A program made the translations under genes and the position numbers. The notes beneath the pieces are model-generated. The model saw only the letters and a list, made by a program, of their open reading frames with translations. It was not told the DNA's origin and did no database searches. A stretch of 64,000 nucleotides of DNA, from the NCBI GenBank assembly GCA_019059635.1, contig JAGVRJ010000001.1, positions 1,550,001-1,614,000 of the forward strand, read 5' to 3'. The DNA comes from Proales similis. Its lineage: Eukaryota; Rotifera; Eurotatoria; Ploima; Proalidae. The number at the start of each line of letters is the position of its first letter. The stretch's first letter is position 1. This document shows positions 41,274 to 51,295 of the stretch, one piece after another.

Positions 41274-44273
41274 ATGCACACTGTTCGATACGCCCATAGC
41301 GAAGGCTACACCGATTTATGCTTGAGCAGCAACGGTCGTCTGGTGAGCGGCGGCGAGGACGGAGAGGTCAGAGTGTGGCAGGGCTATGAAGACGCGGACA
41401 GCAAGTCGATTCAGATCGGCGACAAATGCACTGCGGTCGCTTGCCGAGGCGACAAGGTCTACGTGGGCGACGAGCTGAACGAGCTGAAGAAGTATTCGCT
41501 GGAGAGCGGCGAATTCGAAGGCCTCATCACTTCGTTCAGCTTGCCGGTGACCTCGATCGCGGTGAACAAAGCGCACAGTCGCCTGGTGTGCGGCTCTGGC
41601 GATTTCAGCATTCACGTGGTCGATCTGGAAACGCTCAAATACACGACGTTCAGTGAGCACGAGGCGCCCATTCTCTGCGTTCAGTTCGACCCGCTCGACA
41701 AGTACGTAGTGTCGTCGTCGTGCGACGCCACTGTTCGCTTCTGGTCGCTGAAGAAAGGCTGCGGCGTCAAGACCTTGACTGACATGTACAAAAAGTCGAA
41801 CGATTTTGACCTCTCGTCGACACGCGGCAAAATGGCCTGGCACAAAGAGGGCAATCTGATCGCCGTGCCGGCCAACTCCCAAGTCCATTTGTACGAGAGA
41901 GAGACCTGGCTGGCCAAACTGAAGCTCGAGCTCAAACAGAACACGAGCGAGTCGGACGAGGAGTTCGAGACGAGTATTGTCTACTTTTCGCCCGATGGCC
42001 TCAATTTGGCCTCGGTGACCAGCAACCAGATGATATTCATCAACTCAATTGTGAGCAAGGCGCTCCTCTTCAAGTATTCGTACTCGAAGAAGAGTCAAAT
42101 TTGCTCGCTGGTGTGGACCGAGGACAGCGAGCTCTTGTTCACCGATTTCAAAGGCCAGATGGGCATGGTGAAAGTCAAACTAGGTGAAGAGAAAAAGCCT
42201 GAGCGCAAGACGAGCCTCGGCCAACAGCAGCAGAAGGACGATCAGGACATGAAAATGGAAGATCTGCTCGACCTGCTCGACAATACGGACGAGAATTCTA
42301 ACGAAAGCGAGGCCAAGTCCGAGACGAACGATGCGATGAAGAGTCCGCGAAAGAAGAGGAAGCGTCTGAGCGACGATCAAGACCAAGATGAGGAGAAAGC
42401 GGGCGAGAGCAGCAGCGATAGAATGGACCATGGTGACGATCAGGACGATGGCAACGACGACGACGATGATGATGATGATGAATCGATTTCACTCGAGAAA
42501 CTGAAGAGCAAGACCTACGAGGCGACTAGGCGGTCACGAATGAGCGACCAAGAGCGCCGAGAGCAGCCAGTGGTCAGAGAGATCCGTGTGGACGAGACTC
42601 CGATCGCCACGCCATTTCAATCGTCGTCGACTGCCCAGGAGCTGCCTGAACGATACATGGTCTGGAACTCGGTGGGCCTGATCACTCAGTTCAACAAGCA
42701 AGACGATGATTCGATTGATGTCGAATTTCACAACGCTTCCTATCATCACACAATTCACATTCAGAACCAGTTCGAGTACAGCATGGCAGACATGTCCAAA
42801 CAGGCGATTGTTCTGGCCTCGACTGGCACCAGATCGGAAGACGCAGAGACCAAGAGCCAGCCGGCCAAGTTCACTTGTATTCTGCTCAACTCGATCGACT
42901 CGAGCAAAGAGTGGAGCGTCTCTCTGGCCAAAAAAGAGCTCATCAGATGTGTTTGCGCCAGCGACCAGTTCGTGGCATGTGCCACCAGTCACCACTTCCT
43001 GCGAGTTTTCTACTTGGCCGGCACTCAGGCCGAGATCGTCTCCGTACCCGGCGAGCCGATTTGCATGCGGGCGTTCGCCGACCGATTGTTCGTCTGCTAT
43101 TTGTCGGCGGCCAAAATCTTGTCCTACACAATTTACCAATTGAATTTGAACGGAGAGTCGCGTCGAGGCGCGCTGGAAACCGGCCGCGTCCCGCTCAGCG
43201 CCGATGCCACTTTGGCTTGGATTGGCTTCTCAGACGAAGGCACGCCGTACTGCTTCGACTCAAATTTCTTTCTCTACACCAAATCGAACGGCATATGCCA
43301 ACAGCAAGTATGGACTCCCATATCGCACCTAAAGCCGCCTCACAAGGCCGATCGCTATTGGATGGTGGGCGTCGCCGAACGAAACCAGAAAATCAAGGCG
43401 ATATTGTGCCGAGGCGCGCCACATCCGTCAGTCATTCCAAGGCCCAATCTGACTCTGCTCGATTTCAATTTGCCGCTGGTGGAGCCCGATTGTGAAAAGT
43501 CGCGAATTGAGCACGAGTACTGGAAGAACAGCTATTTGGGCAGCAACGTGCGCAAATGCGATCTGACACAAACCGACATCGGCCTTGATCAAGACGAGCT
43601 CGACGAGCTGGTCGAAAAGTTCGAGTTTGACGCAAGCCAGCTTCTAATGAAGCTGTTCATGCTCTCATGCAAAAGCAACAAAGAGCAACGCGCGTTTGAG
43701 ATCGCGTCCAAAATGGACACGGTCTCGTTGCAGTTGGCGATTAAATACGCGACCAAGACTAGAGCGCTGCTCCTTGCGCAGAATTTGAATCTGCTGGCGG
43801 AGAAGAAAGCTGAGCTCGAACGGCTCGTCCAAGAGACCAAGATTACCGAAGAGGCGGCCGATTTCATTCGCCGGCCAACGGGCCCGATCGCCCGTGTGCA
43901 GGAGACGAACGATGTGATGGAGATCAGTTCGCCTCAAATGCAGTCGACTGCTCAGGTGAGTGGCAGTGAAGTGGCTCGGGAAAGCGATCTGTGCACTCAG
44001 GAGACGGCGATCAACGTCGACAGTCAAGATTGCACGCCGAGCAGTCTGCCGCTCACCAAGACGCGAGTGAACCCGTTTGCCAAGGCTCGTGCCACTCCGC
44101 TCAACGACTCGTCCAAGTCGGTCATCAACGAAATCGAAGAGCGAGTGAACAAGCAATCGGCCGGCAAGGATGTGTGGAAGCCGACGCCCACTCGCACAAA
44201 GTTGACCAAGAACAAGCTGAGCAACACGCCCAACTCCTCTCTGAACAGCTTCTTTTCGCCTAAGCTCAACTGA
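41274..44273 (+). CDS. WDHD1: AND-1/Ctf4 homologue (WDHD1), replisome hub
   Basis: A single exon of 999 residues. Residues 1-~310 are WD40 repeats (LSSNGRLVSGGEDGEVRVWQ, LVCGSGDFSIHVVDLETL, VVSSSCDATVRFWSLKKG). An acidic low-complexity linker with a run of Asp lies near 393-402. The SepB-type second propeller begins near 455 (LPERYMVWNSVGLITQFNKQ) and runs to about 760, followed by a helical bundle (LLMKLFMLSCKSNKEQRAFE). Ctf4/AND-1 trimers link the CMG helicase to DNA polymerase alpha and other fork proteins. The vertebrate C-terminal HMG box is not visible. Instead the protein ends in a basic Ser/Thr/Pro tail with NSSLNSFFSPKLN, which resembles a PCNA-binding (PIP) box. ATG 41274 is at the start of the conserved first blade (MHTVRYAHSEGYTDLC). 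Confidence 0.95.
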   Translation: MHTVRYAHSEGYTDLCLSSNGRLVSGGEDGEVRVWQGYEDADSKSIQIGDKCTAVACRGDKVYVGDELNELKKYSLESGEFEGLITSFSLPVTSIAVNKAHSRLVCGSGDFSIHVVDLETLKYTTFSEHEAPILCVQFDPLDKYVVSSSCDATVRFWSLKKGCGVKTLTDMYKKSNDFDLSSTRGKMAWHKEGNLIAVPANSQVHLYERETWLAKLKLELKQNTSESDEEFETSIVYFSPDGLNLASVTSNQMIFINSIVSKALLFKYSYSKKSQICSLVWTEDSELLFTDFKGQMGMVKVKLGEEKKPERKTSLGQQQQKDDQDMKMEDLLDLLDNTDENSNESEAKSETNDAMKSPRKKRKRLSDDQDQDEEKAGESSSDRMDHGDDQDDGNDDDDDDDDESISLEKLKSKTYEATRRSRMSDQERREQPVVREIRVDETPIATPFQSSSTAQELPERYMVWNSVGLITQFNKQDDDSIDVEFHNASYHHTIHIQNQFEYSMADMSKQAIVLASTGTRSEDAETKSQPAKFTCILLNSIDSSKEWSVSLAKKELIRCVCASDQFVACATSHHFLRVFYLAGTQAEIVSVPGEPICMRAFADRLFVCYLSAAKILSYTIYQLNLNGESRRGALETGRVPLSADATLAWIGFSDEGTPYCFDSNFFLYTKSNGICQQQVWTPISHLKPPHKADRYWMVGVAERNQKIKAILCRGAPHPSVIPRPNLTLLDFNLPLVEPDCEKSRIEHEYWKNSYLGSNVRKCDLTQTDIGLDQDELDELVEKFEFDASQLLMKLFMLSCKSNKEQRAFEIASKMDTVSLQLAIKYATKTRALLLAQNLNLLAEKKAELERLVQETKITEEAADFIRRPTGPIARVQETNDVMEISSPQMQSTAQVSGSEVARESDLCTQETAINVDSQDCTPSSLPLTKTRVNPFAKARATPLNDSSKSVINEIEERVNKQSAGKDVWKPTPTRTKLTKNKLSNTPNSSLNSFFSPKLN

Positions 44274-44546
44274 ACTCGTCAAAATTTGGTCTCTTCTGGT
44301 CACTTTTGATCTCTTCTCTCTCTTTCTCGCCTTTTTTTTTATTATCAAACAATGTACACTAAAATAAGAATGCTTTTGGTTGAATAAATACACTCGTCAT
44401 CGAGGAAGGCTCCTCAATAATAATCAAAAATAAAATCAAGTGGATGGGGATCAACAACCGGCTGAGTGACGCTATTCTTTAAAGCGAAGTCCTAAACGAG
44501 CAAGACTCGATCAGTCGAACGAGAGCGACAAACAAAACAAAAGTGT

Positions 44547-44924
44547 TTACACTTCATCTTGCGCAGGCACATAGCGACGAACAGTGAGCTCGAGCACCTC
44601 GCTCCTCTTGTCCTCCATGGCCTTCTCGAGTCTGTCGAGAGATTGAGCGAAATTGGATGCGCTCAGCACTCGTCCGTTTAATTCGAGCAGTTCGTCGCCT
44701 ATTCTGAATCGGCCGTGTCGGTGAATTATTCCGCCTTTCAAGATGCCCGTGATCAAGAGTCGATTGTCGATCGGCTCGAGCATAAACTCGTACGGCCCGT
44801 CCTAGTCAAACAGAACAGTTCACTTGGTCGTCTCTCCTGTTCTTGAGCGTTCACTCACTTTTCTCAGCTTGAATCGAAGCTCGACCCAGTCTGGTGTCGA
44901 CATGCTGCTCGGTCCATGCGACAT
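44547..44924 (-). CDS. Small single-PDZ-domain protein
   Basis: Two exons, complement(44547..44801, 44859..44924), give 106 residues. Nearly the whole protein is one PDZ fold: WVELRFKLRK, joined by the splice to DGPYEFMLEP (carboxylate-binding loop region), then ITGILKGGIIHRHGRFRIGD, ELLELNGRVL, and a C-terminal helix and strand (VLELTVRRYVP). The usual GLGF loop is replaced by YEFM. It ends DEV. Start ATG at 44924 gives a short N-terminus (MSHGPSSMSTPD). It may be a stand-alone PDZ adaptor like TIP-1/TAX1BP3 in architecture, but I do not recognise the orthologue; a missed upstream exon is possible. Confidence 0.7.
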
Positions 44925-45781
44925 TTCACTGTCTCCTGGTCGGCTCTATTTCCCTCTTTTTTGCTCAAACTCTGTATCTAATAGATAATAAGATGGACTG
45001 AGTGAGATTAGCACAAGAAGAGATCAACGACAACTCGATCCAGCGGCTCATTCTCAACCAACTTGGGACAAAAGCCCGTCGGATTAAAGAGCCTCGTGCA
45101 AACTTTGGCCTCTCCTAGTTGGCAAGCGTGTGAGTGTACGTGCGCCTGTCTGAGTGTGCCTTATCTCTCTTTGTCCGTGTCTAGAGTTTTATGTCGACAA
45201 TAAAAGCCGGTGCAAATTGGGCTCGAAATGAAATCAAATCGCAAAGAGCGAATTAAACAAATTGGTCCATTGTGTATGCATGGCCGCTCAGACTACAAGT
45301 GGCTCGGGCCGCTCCATCTTTAAACCTCGCAGTCGCTTGCTTGTGCACGCATCACAGAAATGGCCAAAATTAGATAGAAAATATGACAGGCACGATAGTT
45401 GGCGCGTCGAGGGCTTTGCGTGCCAGATTCACGTTTCGGTTCAAATCGTTCAATTCAAATCGGCATAATTGGCCCTCTTGTTGCTCTCTTTACTCGGCTG
45501 ATCTGGGGCCGACACAGCACCTTGTTGAAACTCGAGTGAGTGAGATAGACCTCTACAGGTGAATTGAATGCTTCTTTGGCGGCAAGTAGAAATAGCAGCT
45601 GTTTGCGGACAAATAGACATGTGAGAATAAAGATTTGCTCGTTGAGGGCGTGAGGCCGGCCGAATTTGGCTATTCACGTTAAGTTTGAAGCGGCGACGGT
45701 GGCTAGAACACAGTTCTAGAAAAAGAGACTCGAATGATTTAGTCCACCAAGGAGAGAGGAGAAATAGAACAAAGAGCGAAG
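44925..45781. other. Divergent intergenic region
   Basis: Between the PDZ gene (-) and Hikeshi (+). No coding signal and no strong repeat. Confidence 0.45.
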
Positions 45782-46512
45782 ATGTTTGGCATATTGATCG
45801 CTGGCAGATTGGTAGGCGTCTTTTTTTTATATTTGCCGACGACGACGACGACCTGCAGAGTGTTGACGCGATGACTTTATTAGCCTCAAAGCAACTTTCA
45901 ACAAGTGAGCGAGACGCAGTTTCTCACGCAGATCGAAGCAGTCGAGAGCGTGAATCATATTGTCATTTACATGACGGGCGAGATGCCTTTTCCCGACGGA
46001 CTGGCCGGCGCTGGTAAGAAGCTTCTCTTCGCATTGCTTCGAAACCCTGTGGTCTGATAATCGTCACTGTTTTGTGCTCTTTTCGGCTAGTTTACTTCAA
46101 CTACTCTCATAACAACGAGCCGAGATGGATTTACTTGGGCAAAATCTGCAACACCAAGCCCAGTGCCATATTCAAAATCAGCAACCTGAAGCATGACGAC
46201 AATCTAGTGATTCCGTTCGGAGCCATGCATCAAGTTCAGCCGAATATGGTCGACGTGGCCATGATCGGCATCAGCGTGGAGCCCATTGCCCAGATAGACG
46301 CATTGACTCCGTCGCTGGACACGAGCAGTTCGAACGCCAGCTCGTTTGAGCAGTTTACCCAGAAAATGTTGGAGAACTTTTTCAACTATGCGTCGTCGTT
46401 TGCCAAAGAGGCGCCCGATGGTCAACAGTACTTTCCGTTCAGCACTTTGCAGAGCTGGTACGAGAACTTTAAGCGCCGTTTGGCGTCCAATCCCAACTTT
46501 TGGAAGAATTGA
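45782..46512 (+). CDS. HIKESHI: Hikeshi (Hsp70 nuclear import carrier)
   Basis: Three exons, join(45782..45811, 45884..46013, 46091..46512), give 193 residues, close to the human 197. MFGILIAGRL begins the protein; GEMPFPDGLAG joins VYFNY across the second splice. IYLGKICNTKPSAIFKISNL, PFGAM, IGISVEPI, FTQKMLENFFNYASSFA and the ending WYENFKRRLASNPNFWKN are all family-typical. Hikeshi binds ATP-form Hsp70 and FG nucleoporins and carries Hsp70 into the nucleus in heat stress. Confidence 0.97.
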
Positions 46513-46870
46513 CCGTTTGAATCAAGCTCACTATTTAATATGTTTAAATAATAAAAACAATAATTTTGGCATTTTCTTGCAAATTGGTCCAACTCCAGTG
46601 CGGATGCGAGCCAAGTTCTCTGCTGCGCCAATGTAAAGTTGCATGTGCGATTTGCAAGCGCGAAAGCATTCTCGCTGAGACGCTTCGCATTACATAAACC
46701 CAAGTGCATGTAAAGTAAGCTTCTCTCGCATACGCGGACTGCAGTTTGCGGCTTGAAGCGTTTCTCTGGCTTGCGAACATGATCGCATACACACAGACAC
46801 ACTCTCAAACTCACTTTTGCTCTTCAAATTCAACTTAGAATCGATTAGCAAACTGCTAGAACGAGCCAGA
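46513..46870. other. Intergenic; PDSS1 promoter
   Basis: AATAAA-like signals near 46548-46556 end Hikeshi. No coding signal. PDSS1 starts at 46871. Confidence 0.45.
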
Positions 46871-48284
46871 ATGCTGTCAACTTTGGCCAGAGGTGAGAAT
46901 AGGCACTTTGCTGCTCTAAAGTTTGTCCCCGAATAATTGCTTCAATCTTGGCAGCTTCGTCATCAATTGTGCGACGACCTTCGCTTCTCTTCCGGTAATT
47001 ATCTCACGGTTTTCTTTTTGCCTTTTTTCGCGCTATTCGATTTCAATCAAATCGAATGCAATCGAATGGCTGGCCTCGCTCTACGAGTCATTTATCTCCC
47101 ACTCGCTCCTACATGCCTATACCATGAACATACATGCCGCGTTTGAATAAAATACCGATTTCACTTGTTGGAATGCTCATACGTTGCCATTTAATAGCCA
47201 AGCGTCCAGTAGCAAGCAACTTGACGAGCTGTCGCCCGAGTCGGCCGGCAAGCTGGTCGCCGATGACTTGAACAGTATGCACGCAGATATTCGAGCCTTG
47301 TTCAACACCGAGCAGGCCGAGCTCAAGTCTATTAGCGAATACTACTTTGACGGCACGGGCAAGTCTGTGCGCCCGATGGTGATTTGTGCGATGGCCCGCT
47401 CGCTGAACGTGCACTTTTACCAAGTGGCCAACAAGAGCCGCGGCGGCCACTTTGACTTGAGCGCAGAGAAGCGAAGCAAGCTGTTGCTGGACTCTCAGCG
47501 TCAGATCGCACTGATCGCCGAAATGATACACGTGGCCAGTCTGATCCACGACGACATAATCGACAACAGCGAGCTGAGACGAGGCAAGTCGAGCGTCAAC
47601 GCCACGTGGGGATGCAATCGGGCAGTGATGGCCGGCGACTACATCATGGCGGTGGCATCGCGAACTCTGGCGCAGATCGGCAACACGGACGTGGTCGAAA
47701 CTCTGTCGCTTGTGCTCGAAGATCTTGTCAAAGGCGAGTTGATGCAGCTCGGCAGCAAAGAGAACGAGAATGAACGCTTTGAACATTACACTGCCAAAAG
47801 TTATCGCAAGACGGCCAGTCTGATCGCCAACTCGTGCAAATCGATCGCGCTCTTGTTACTTGACGCGCACGAGCACAAAGAGTCCGACAAGGAGCTTGTG
47901 AATATGATGTTTGAATGCGGCAAGCAGATCGGCATTGCGTTCCAGCTCATCGACGACGTTCTCGATTTTACGTCCGAGAGCGAGAAGCTTGGCAAGCCAG
48001 GCGCAGGCGCCGACCTGCGACTCGGCCTCGCCACGGCGCCTGTTCTCTTCGCTGCGGCCAAATATCCCGAACTAAACTCGATGATTATGCGACGCTTTTC
48101 TCAGCCGGGCGACGTCGCTTTCGCTTTGAAATGTGTACAGGGCAGCGATGGCGTGAGCGAGTCACGTCATCTGGCCGCTCGCTACTGTCAAAACGCCTAC
48201 AACATACTTGATAATCTTCAGGCGAGTGCCGAGCTTCAATTCTTAAAGTCAATTATACGCGGAATATTGAGCCGTCAAAAGTAG
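46871..48284 (+). CDS. PDSS1: Decaprenyl/solanesyl diphosphate synthase subunit 1 (ubiquinone side chain)
   Basis: Exons join(46871..46892, 46955..46994, 47198..48284) give 382 residues. The start MLSTLARASSSIVRRPSLLF is a typical mitochondrial targeting sequence. The trans-prenyltransferase core has GTGKSVRP, the first Asp-rich motif LIHDDIIDNSELRRG, GDYIMAVASRTLAQIG, and the second Asp-rich motif FQLIDDVLDF. The enzyme polymerises isopentenyl diphosphate for coenzyme Q, in animals together with PDSS2. The first two exons are short and rest on frame plus splice signals; the second intron (203 bases) is longer than most here. AATAAA lies at 48374, about 90 bases after the stop. Confidence 0.93.
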
Positions 48285-48424
48285 TGACGTCCGCGCCTGT
48301 GTTGCCTGTCTATGTGAATGTCTTATTAAATAATTTCAATCAAAGCGAACAGCCCGATTGCATTCGTGAAGAAAATAAATCAGAGAGAACACTCTTAACA
48401 TTTATCGTTTATTTAACCACCAAG

Positions 48425-49397
48425 GGCTGTCTCGACGAGCGCAAGCGACAAATCGGCCGCCAGCACCGGAAACGAAGTCAGACGATTCCCGCACGACGCG
48501 CCCGAGCGAGACTTTGCCAACTATCCGCCGATTCGAATTCCGGAGCAGCCCGGCAAGCTGAGAATCGGCCTCGTGCCCGACGAGTGGTTCAAGGCCATGT
48601 ACGACAAGACCGGCGTCATTGGACCCTACGTCATCTTCTGGGGAGGTGTTGCCACCCTGCTGAGCAAAGAGTACTTTGTCTACTGGCCAGACACTGCCGA
48701 GCAGATTGTCTTTTTGACTGTTGTCATCGGCCTGGCCAAGAAGTACGGCGCCCAGATCGGCCAGTTCTTGGACACCAAGACCAACGAGCTGAACCAGGCC
48801 CAGGTGCAGGAGCTCACCGATCGAACCAAGGGTAAGCCCATCCGCTACTCATAGCTCGGCTGTCTGCTCAGTTAATCGCTTGAATGCGCACAGACATTGA
48901 TGCCAAGATCGTCGAGAATGAGGCATTGAACTCATTGCCCGAGGCCAGCAAACTCATCCACGAGGCCAAGAGAGTGAGTCAATTCAGCCATGAGCGCAGT
49001 CAGATTTCACTTGAACTCGAAGCGTAAAGGAAAACGTGGGTCTCCAGCTCGAGGCTGCTTTCCGCCAGCGACTGGCCCAAGTTCACCAAGAAGTCAAACG
49101 ACGACTTGTAAGCCAACTGAAATGAATTGCTCGTCGAAAGACTAGTTCTAACCAAGCGAATTAAACAGGACTACCAGTTGGCCGTTCAGAACGTCCAAAA
49201 GCGACTTGAACGCGAGGAGGCGATCAACTACATTTTGGGCAATGTCGAACAGTCGATCGGCGCCAACCAGGTTCGTTTTAGAACTCTTGAACTATGAAGA
49301 ACAATTGAACGAGCAGTGAATGAAGGAGAAAGAGGCCTTCCAATCGGGTCTTGCGCAACTTAAACAGCTCTCGCAGAAGTACGCCGGCACCATCTAG
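48425..49397 (+). CDS. ATP5PB: Mitochondrial ATP synthase subunit b; 5' end not found
   Basis: Exons 48425..48831, 48894..48973, 49030..49107, 49169..49270, 49326..49397. Recognised by GKLRIGLVPDEWFKAMYDKT, TGVIGPYVIFWGG, two membrane spans (YVIFWGGVATLL, EQIVFLTVVIGLA), KKYGAQIGQFLD and a long amphipathic stalk helix (VKRRLDYQLAVQNVQKRLER). Subunit b forms the peripheral stalk of F1Fo. The first exon has an in-frame stop just upstream (near 48416) and no ATG before 48598, inside the mature region. The coding start and most of the targeting peptide must therefore come from another exon, and none with a usable ATG and donor was found in the 140 bases after PDSS1. The acceptor at 48424 follows PDSS1's AATAAA by about 50 bases. 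Confidence 0.88.
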
Positions 49398-49670
49398 ACT
49401 CACTGAAGACAGCTCTCATTCAAGAGCCCCAGCTTCCTTCTGAGAACCTAGACCATCAGCACACACACCACCAGCACACAACACCGTCGATATTTATGTT
49501 CTTCTTTAGATTTAAAGTGATTAAATTAGCAACCACCGTCGGCATCATCGCTATTGAGCAGTTCAAATAAACTCAACTTCTCCTTTCACCCTCGATCTTC
49601 GACTCCTTGCTTCAAGTTTCCCTCTGGCAGCTTGTTGGTAGAATTCGATTTGAAATTTTTTGAGTTTATT

Positions 49671-50834
49671 CTATTTGGACATTTTTCGGTTGTTGGCTCT
49701 TCGCTTCGAATGAGCTGGGTGGTCTCTGGGATTGTCGGTGGTTGGACGCCGCTTCTGGCCGGCCTCTTCTTCGTCCAGGATCCATTTGAAAATTTGACCG
49801 TCTTCGGCGCCGGTGAATAGCAGCTCGTCGGCAAACGCCGAGCAAGTGACCAGATCTTGATGAGATTTGCCGCCTTCGGGGCATTCGAATATTGTCCGGT
49901 TGCGCTCGATTAGTTTGAGTCGGCCCTTGCCAGACGATTTAACGCCAATCAGCCTTGAGTTGAAGTAGCAGCAGTCAAGCAGTGCATCGAGCTCGCACTC
50001 GTCCTCGTCGTCGCCTGGTGGGCAATTTTTTACTTTCTGCATCAAATCGTGAGACTTTAGATCCCAAACAAGCCAGTCGTTGTTGAGAGTTATGGCACTG
50101 ATCGAGTCGACTTGATCTTCGTTGCTTAGGTAGTTGATCCGGTGCACAGATGATTCGGTATTGAGCGATTGAATTAAAAAGTCCGGATCCGATTCCTCCT
50201 CGCTGCTGCTGCTGCTCTCCGCTTGGTTCTCGCTGCACGCCTCCTGAGTCTCGTTCAAATCGTACAAACAGACGAGACCGTCGAGGGAGCCGGAGCTGAA
50301 GCAGTTGGGCAGCTTTGGATGAAACTTGAACTGAACCACGTCGGCACTGTGCGACTCGGACAGCTTGTGCAAGTATTTGCTGGCAAAGCGCAGGTCGTAA
50401 AGGTAAATGTAGGCGACGTCAATGTTCCAGACAGTGCCGAAACCGACCAGTTGGTCGTTGCAGTTCACGTCGGCGCATTGAATTTCGAGCCTTTGCTCTG
50501 GAGCTCCGATGACCAGCGTGGCTTCATTGTTCGCCGATCTAAGGTCCCAGCATTTTACCAAGCAGTCGTCTGCGCAGGTGAACGCCATCTCGCTTTGCTG
50601 TTTGAAGAAGCCGATTTCGTTTATGCCCTTTTGCTTGTTCAGCTGGTGGAGATTGCGAACGCGGCACTTTTCGTTCAGACGAAGATCGAACACCCGGAGG
50701 AGCTGGTCAGAATCGAGGCAGGCCAGTGACCGATGGGCAGCGGCCAAGCGCACTGGAACCACCGGCTTGCCTCCTTTGGCCTCTGTGGCACTTCGACTCA
50801 ATCGAACAGAGTGACTGCAATTCAATTCGAGCAT
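49671..50834 (-). CDS. WDR89: WDR89-like WD40 repeat protein
   Basis: A single exon of 387 residues made of WD40 repeats, for example FTCADDCLVKCWDLRSANNE, FSSGSLDGLVCLYDLNETQE and, near the end, LVTCSAFADELLFTGAEDGQ followed by IFKWILDE. An acidic Ser/Glu run sits mid-protein and a basic tail ends PAHSKRRANNRKMSK. Length and layout match WDR89, a poorly characterised WD40 protein conserved in eukaryotes. The ATG at 50834 starts MLELNCSHSVRLSRS. It overlaps nothing and is convergent with ATP5PB. Confidence 0.82.
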   Translation of the reverse strand: MLELNCSHSVRLSRSATEAKGGKPVVPVRLAAAHRSLACLDSDQLLRVFDLRLNEKCRVRNLHQLNKQKGINEIGFFKQQSEMAFTCADDCLVKCWDLRSANNEATLVIGAPEQRLEIQCADVNCNDQLVGFGTVWNIDVAYIYLYDLRFASKYLHKLSESHSADVVQFKFHPKLPNCFSSGSLDGLVCLYDLNETQEACSENQAESSSSSEEESDPDFLIQSLNTESSVHRINYLSNEDQVDSISAITLNNDWLVWDLKSHDLMQKVKNCPPGDDEDECELDALLDCCYFNSRLIGVKSSGKGRLKLIERNRTIFECPEGGKSHQDLVTCSAFADELLFTGAEDGQIFKWILDEEEAGQKRRPTTDNPRDHPAHSKRRANNRKMSK

Positions 50835-51295
50835 TGCCCCAATTCAGGTCACGTTTTTCATCTGCTGCTGCACATGCGTCGGCCAGCGTGCATATTTCAA
50901 ATCGGCATACAAGCTCGTTTGTCCGATCCCCTCATCGAGTGAACTGGACCGGCCCAAACAACTGGTAGAGAGGACGTTCTTCTTCTTCTTTCGGTTGTGG
51001 CTTTATTGATTAAAATAATTCGCTATTCTCATAAATATGAATGAAACTAGAAAGAAGCAATTCGGTTAGAGTCTGGATGTTGATGAGGCTGATAGAGAAG
51101 CCTAATTCAAGGCCGAATGAGAAGCGGTCAGTTTTGAATGGAACCAATTTTTTCTTTTCATTTATTTATCTATGACACGTTCAAGTGTGTGTGTGTGTGG
51201 CTGATTGCGGGGTAAATATTAATAAAGTTGCTTTTAATCTAAACCATAAACGGCGGTGCTGGTAAGGAGGTTAGAAGAGAAAAGGGCGAACATGT
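50835..51295. other. Intergenic; WDR89 5' flank and ATP5F1A 3' UTR
   Basis: GT run at 51185-51199 and, on the - strand, candidate poly(A) signals near 51020-51035. No coding signal. Confidence 0.45.

Noticed and set aside
47064-47140. Targeting-peptide-like ATG frame inside a PDSS1 intron as exon 1 of ATP5PB
   Set aside because: No acceptable GT donor at a fitting phase was found; kept only as a note in the findings.
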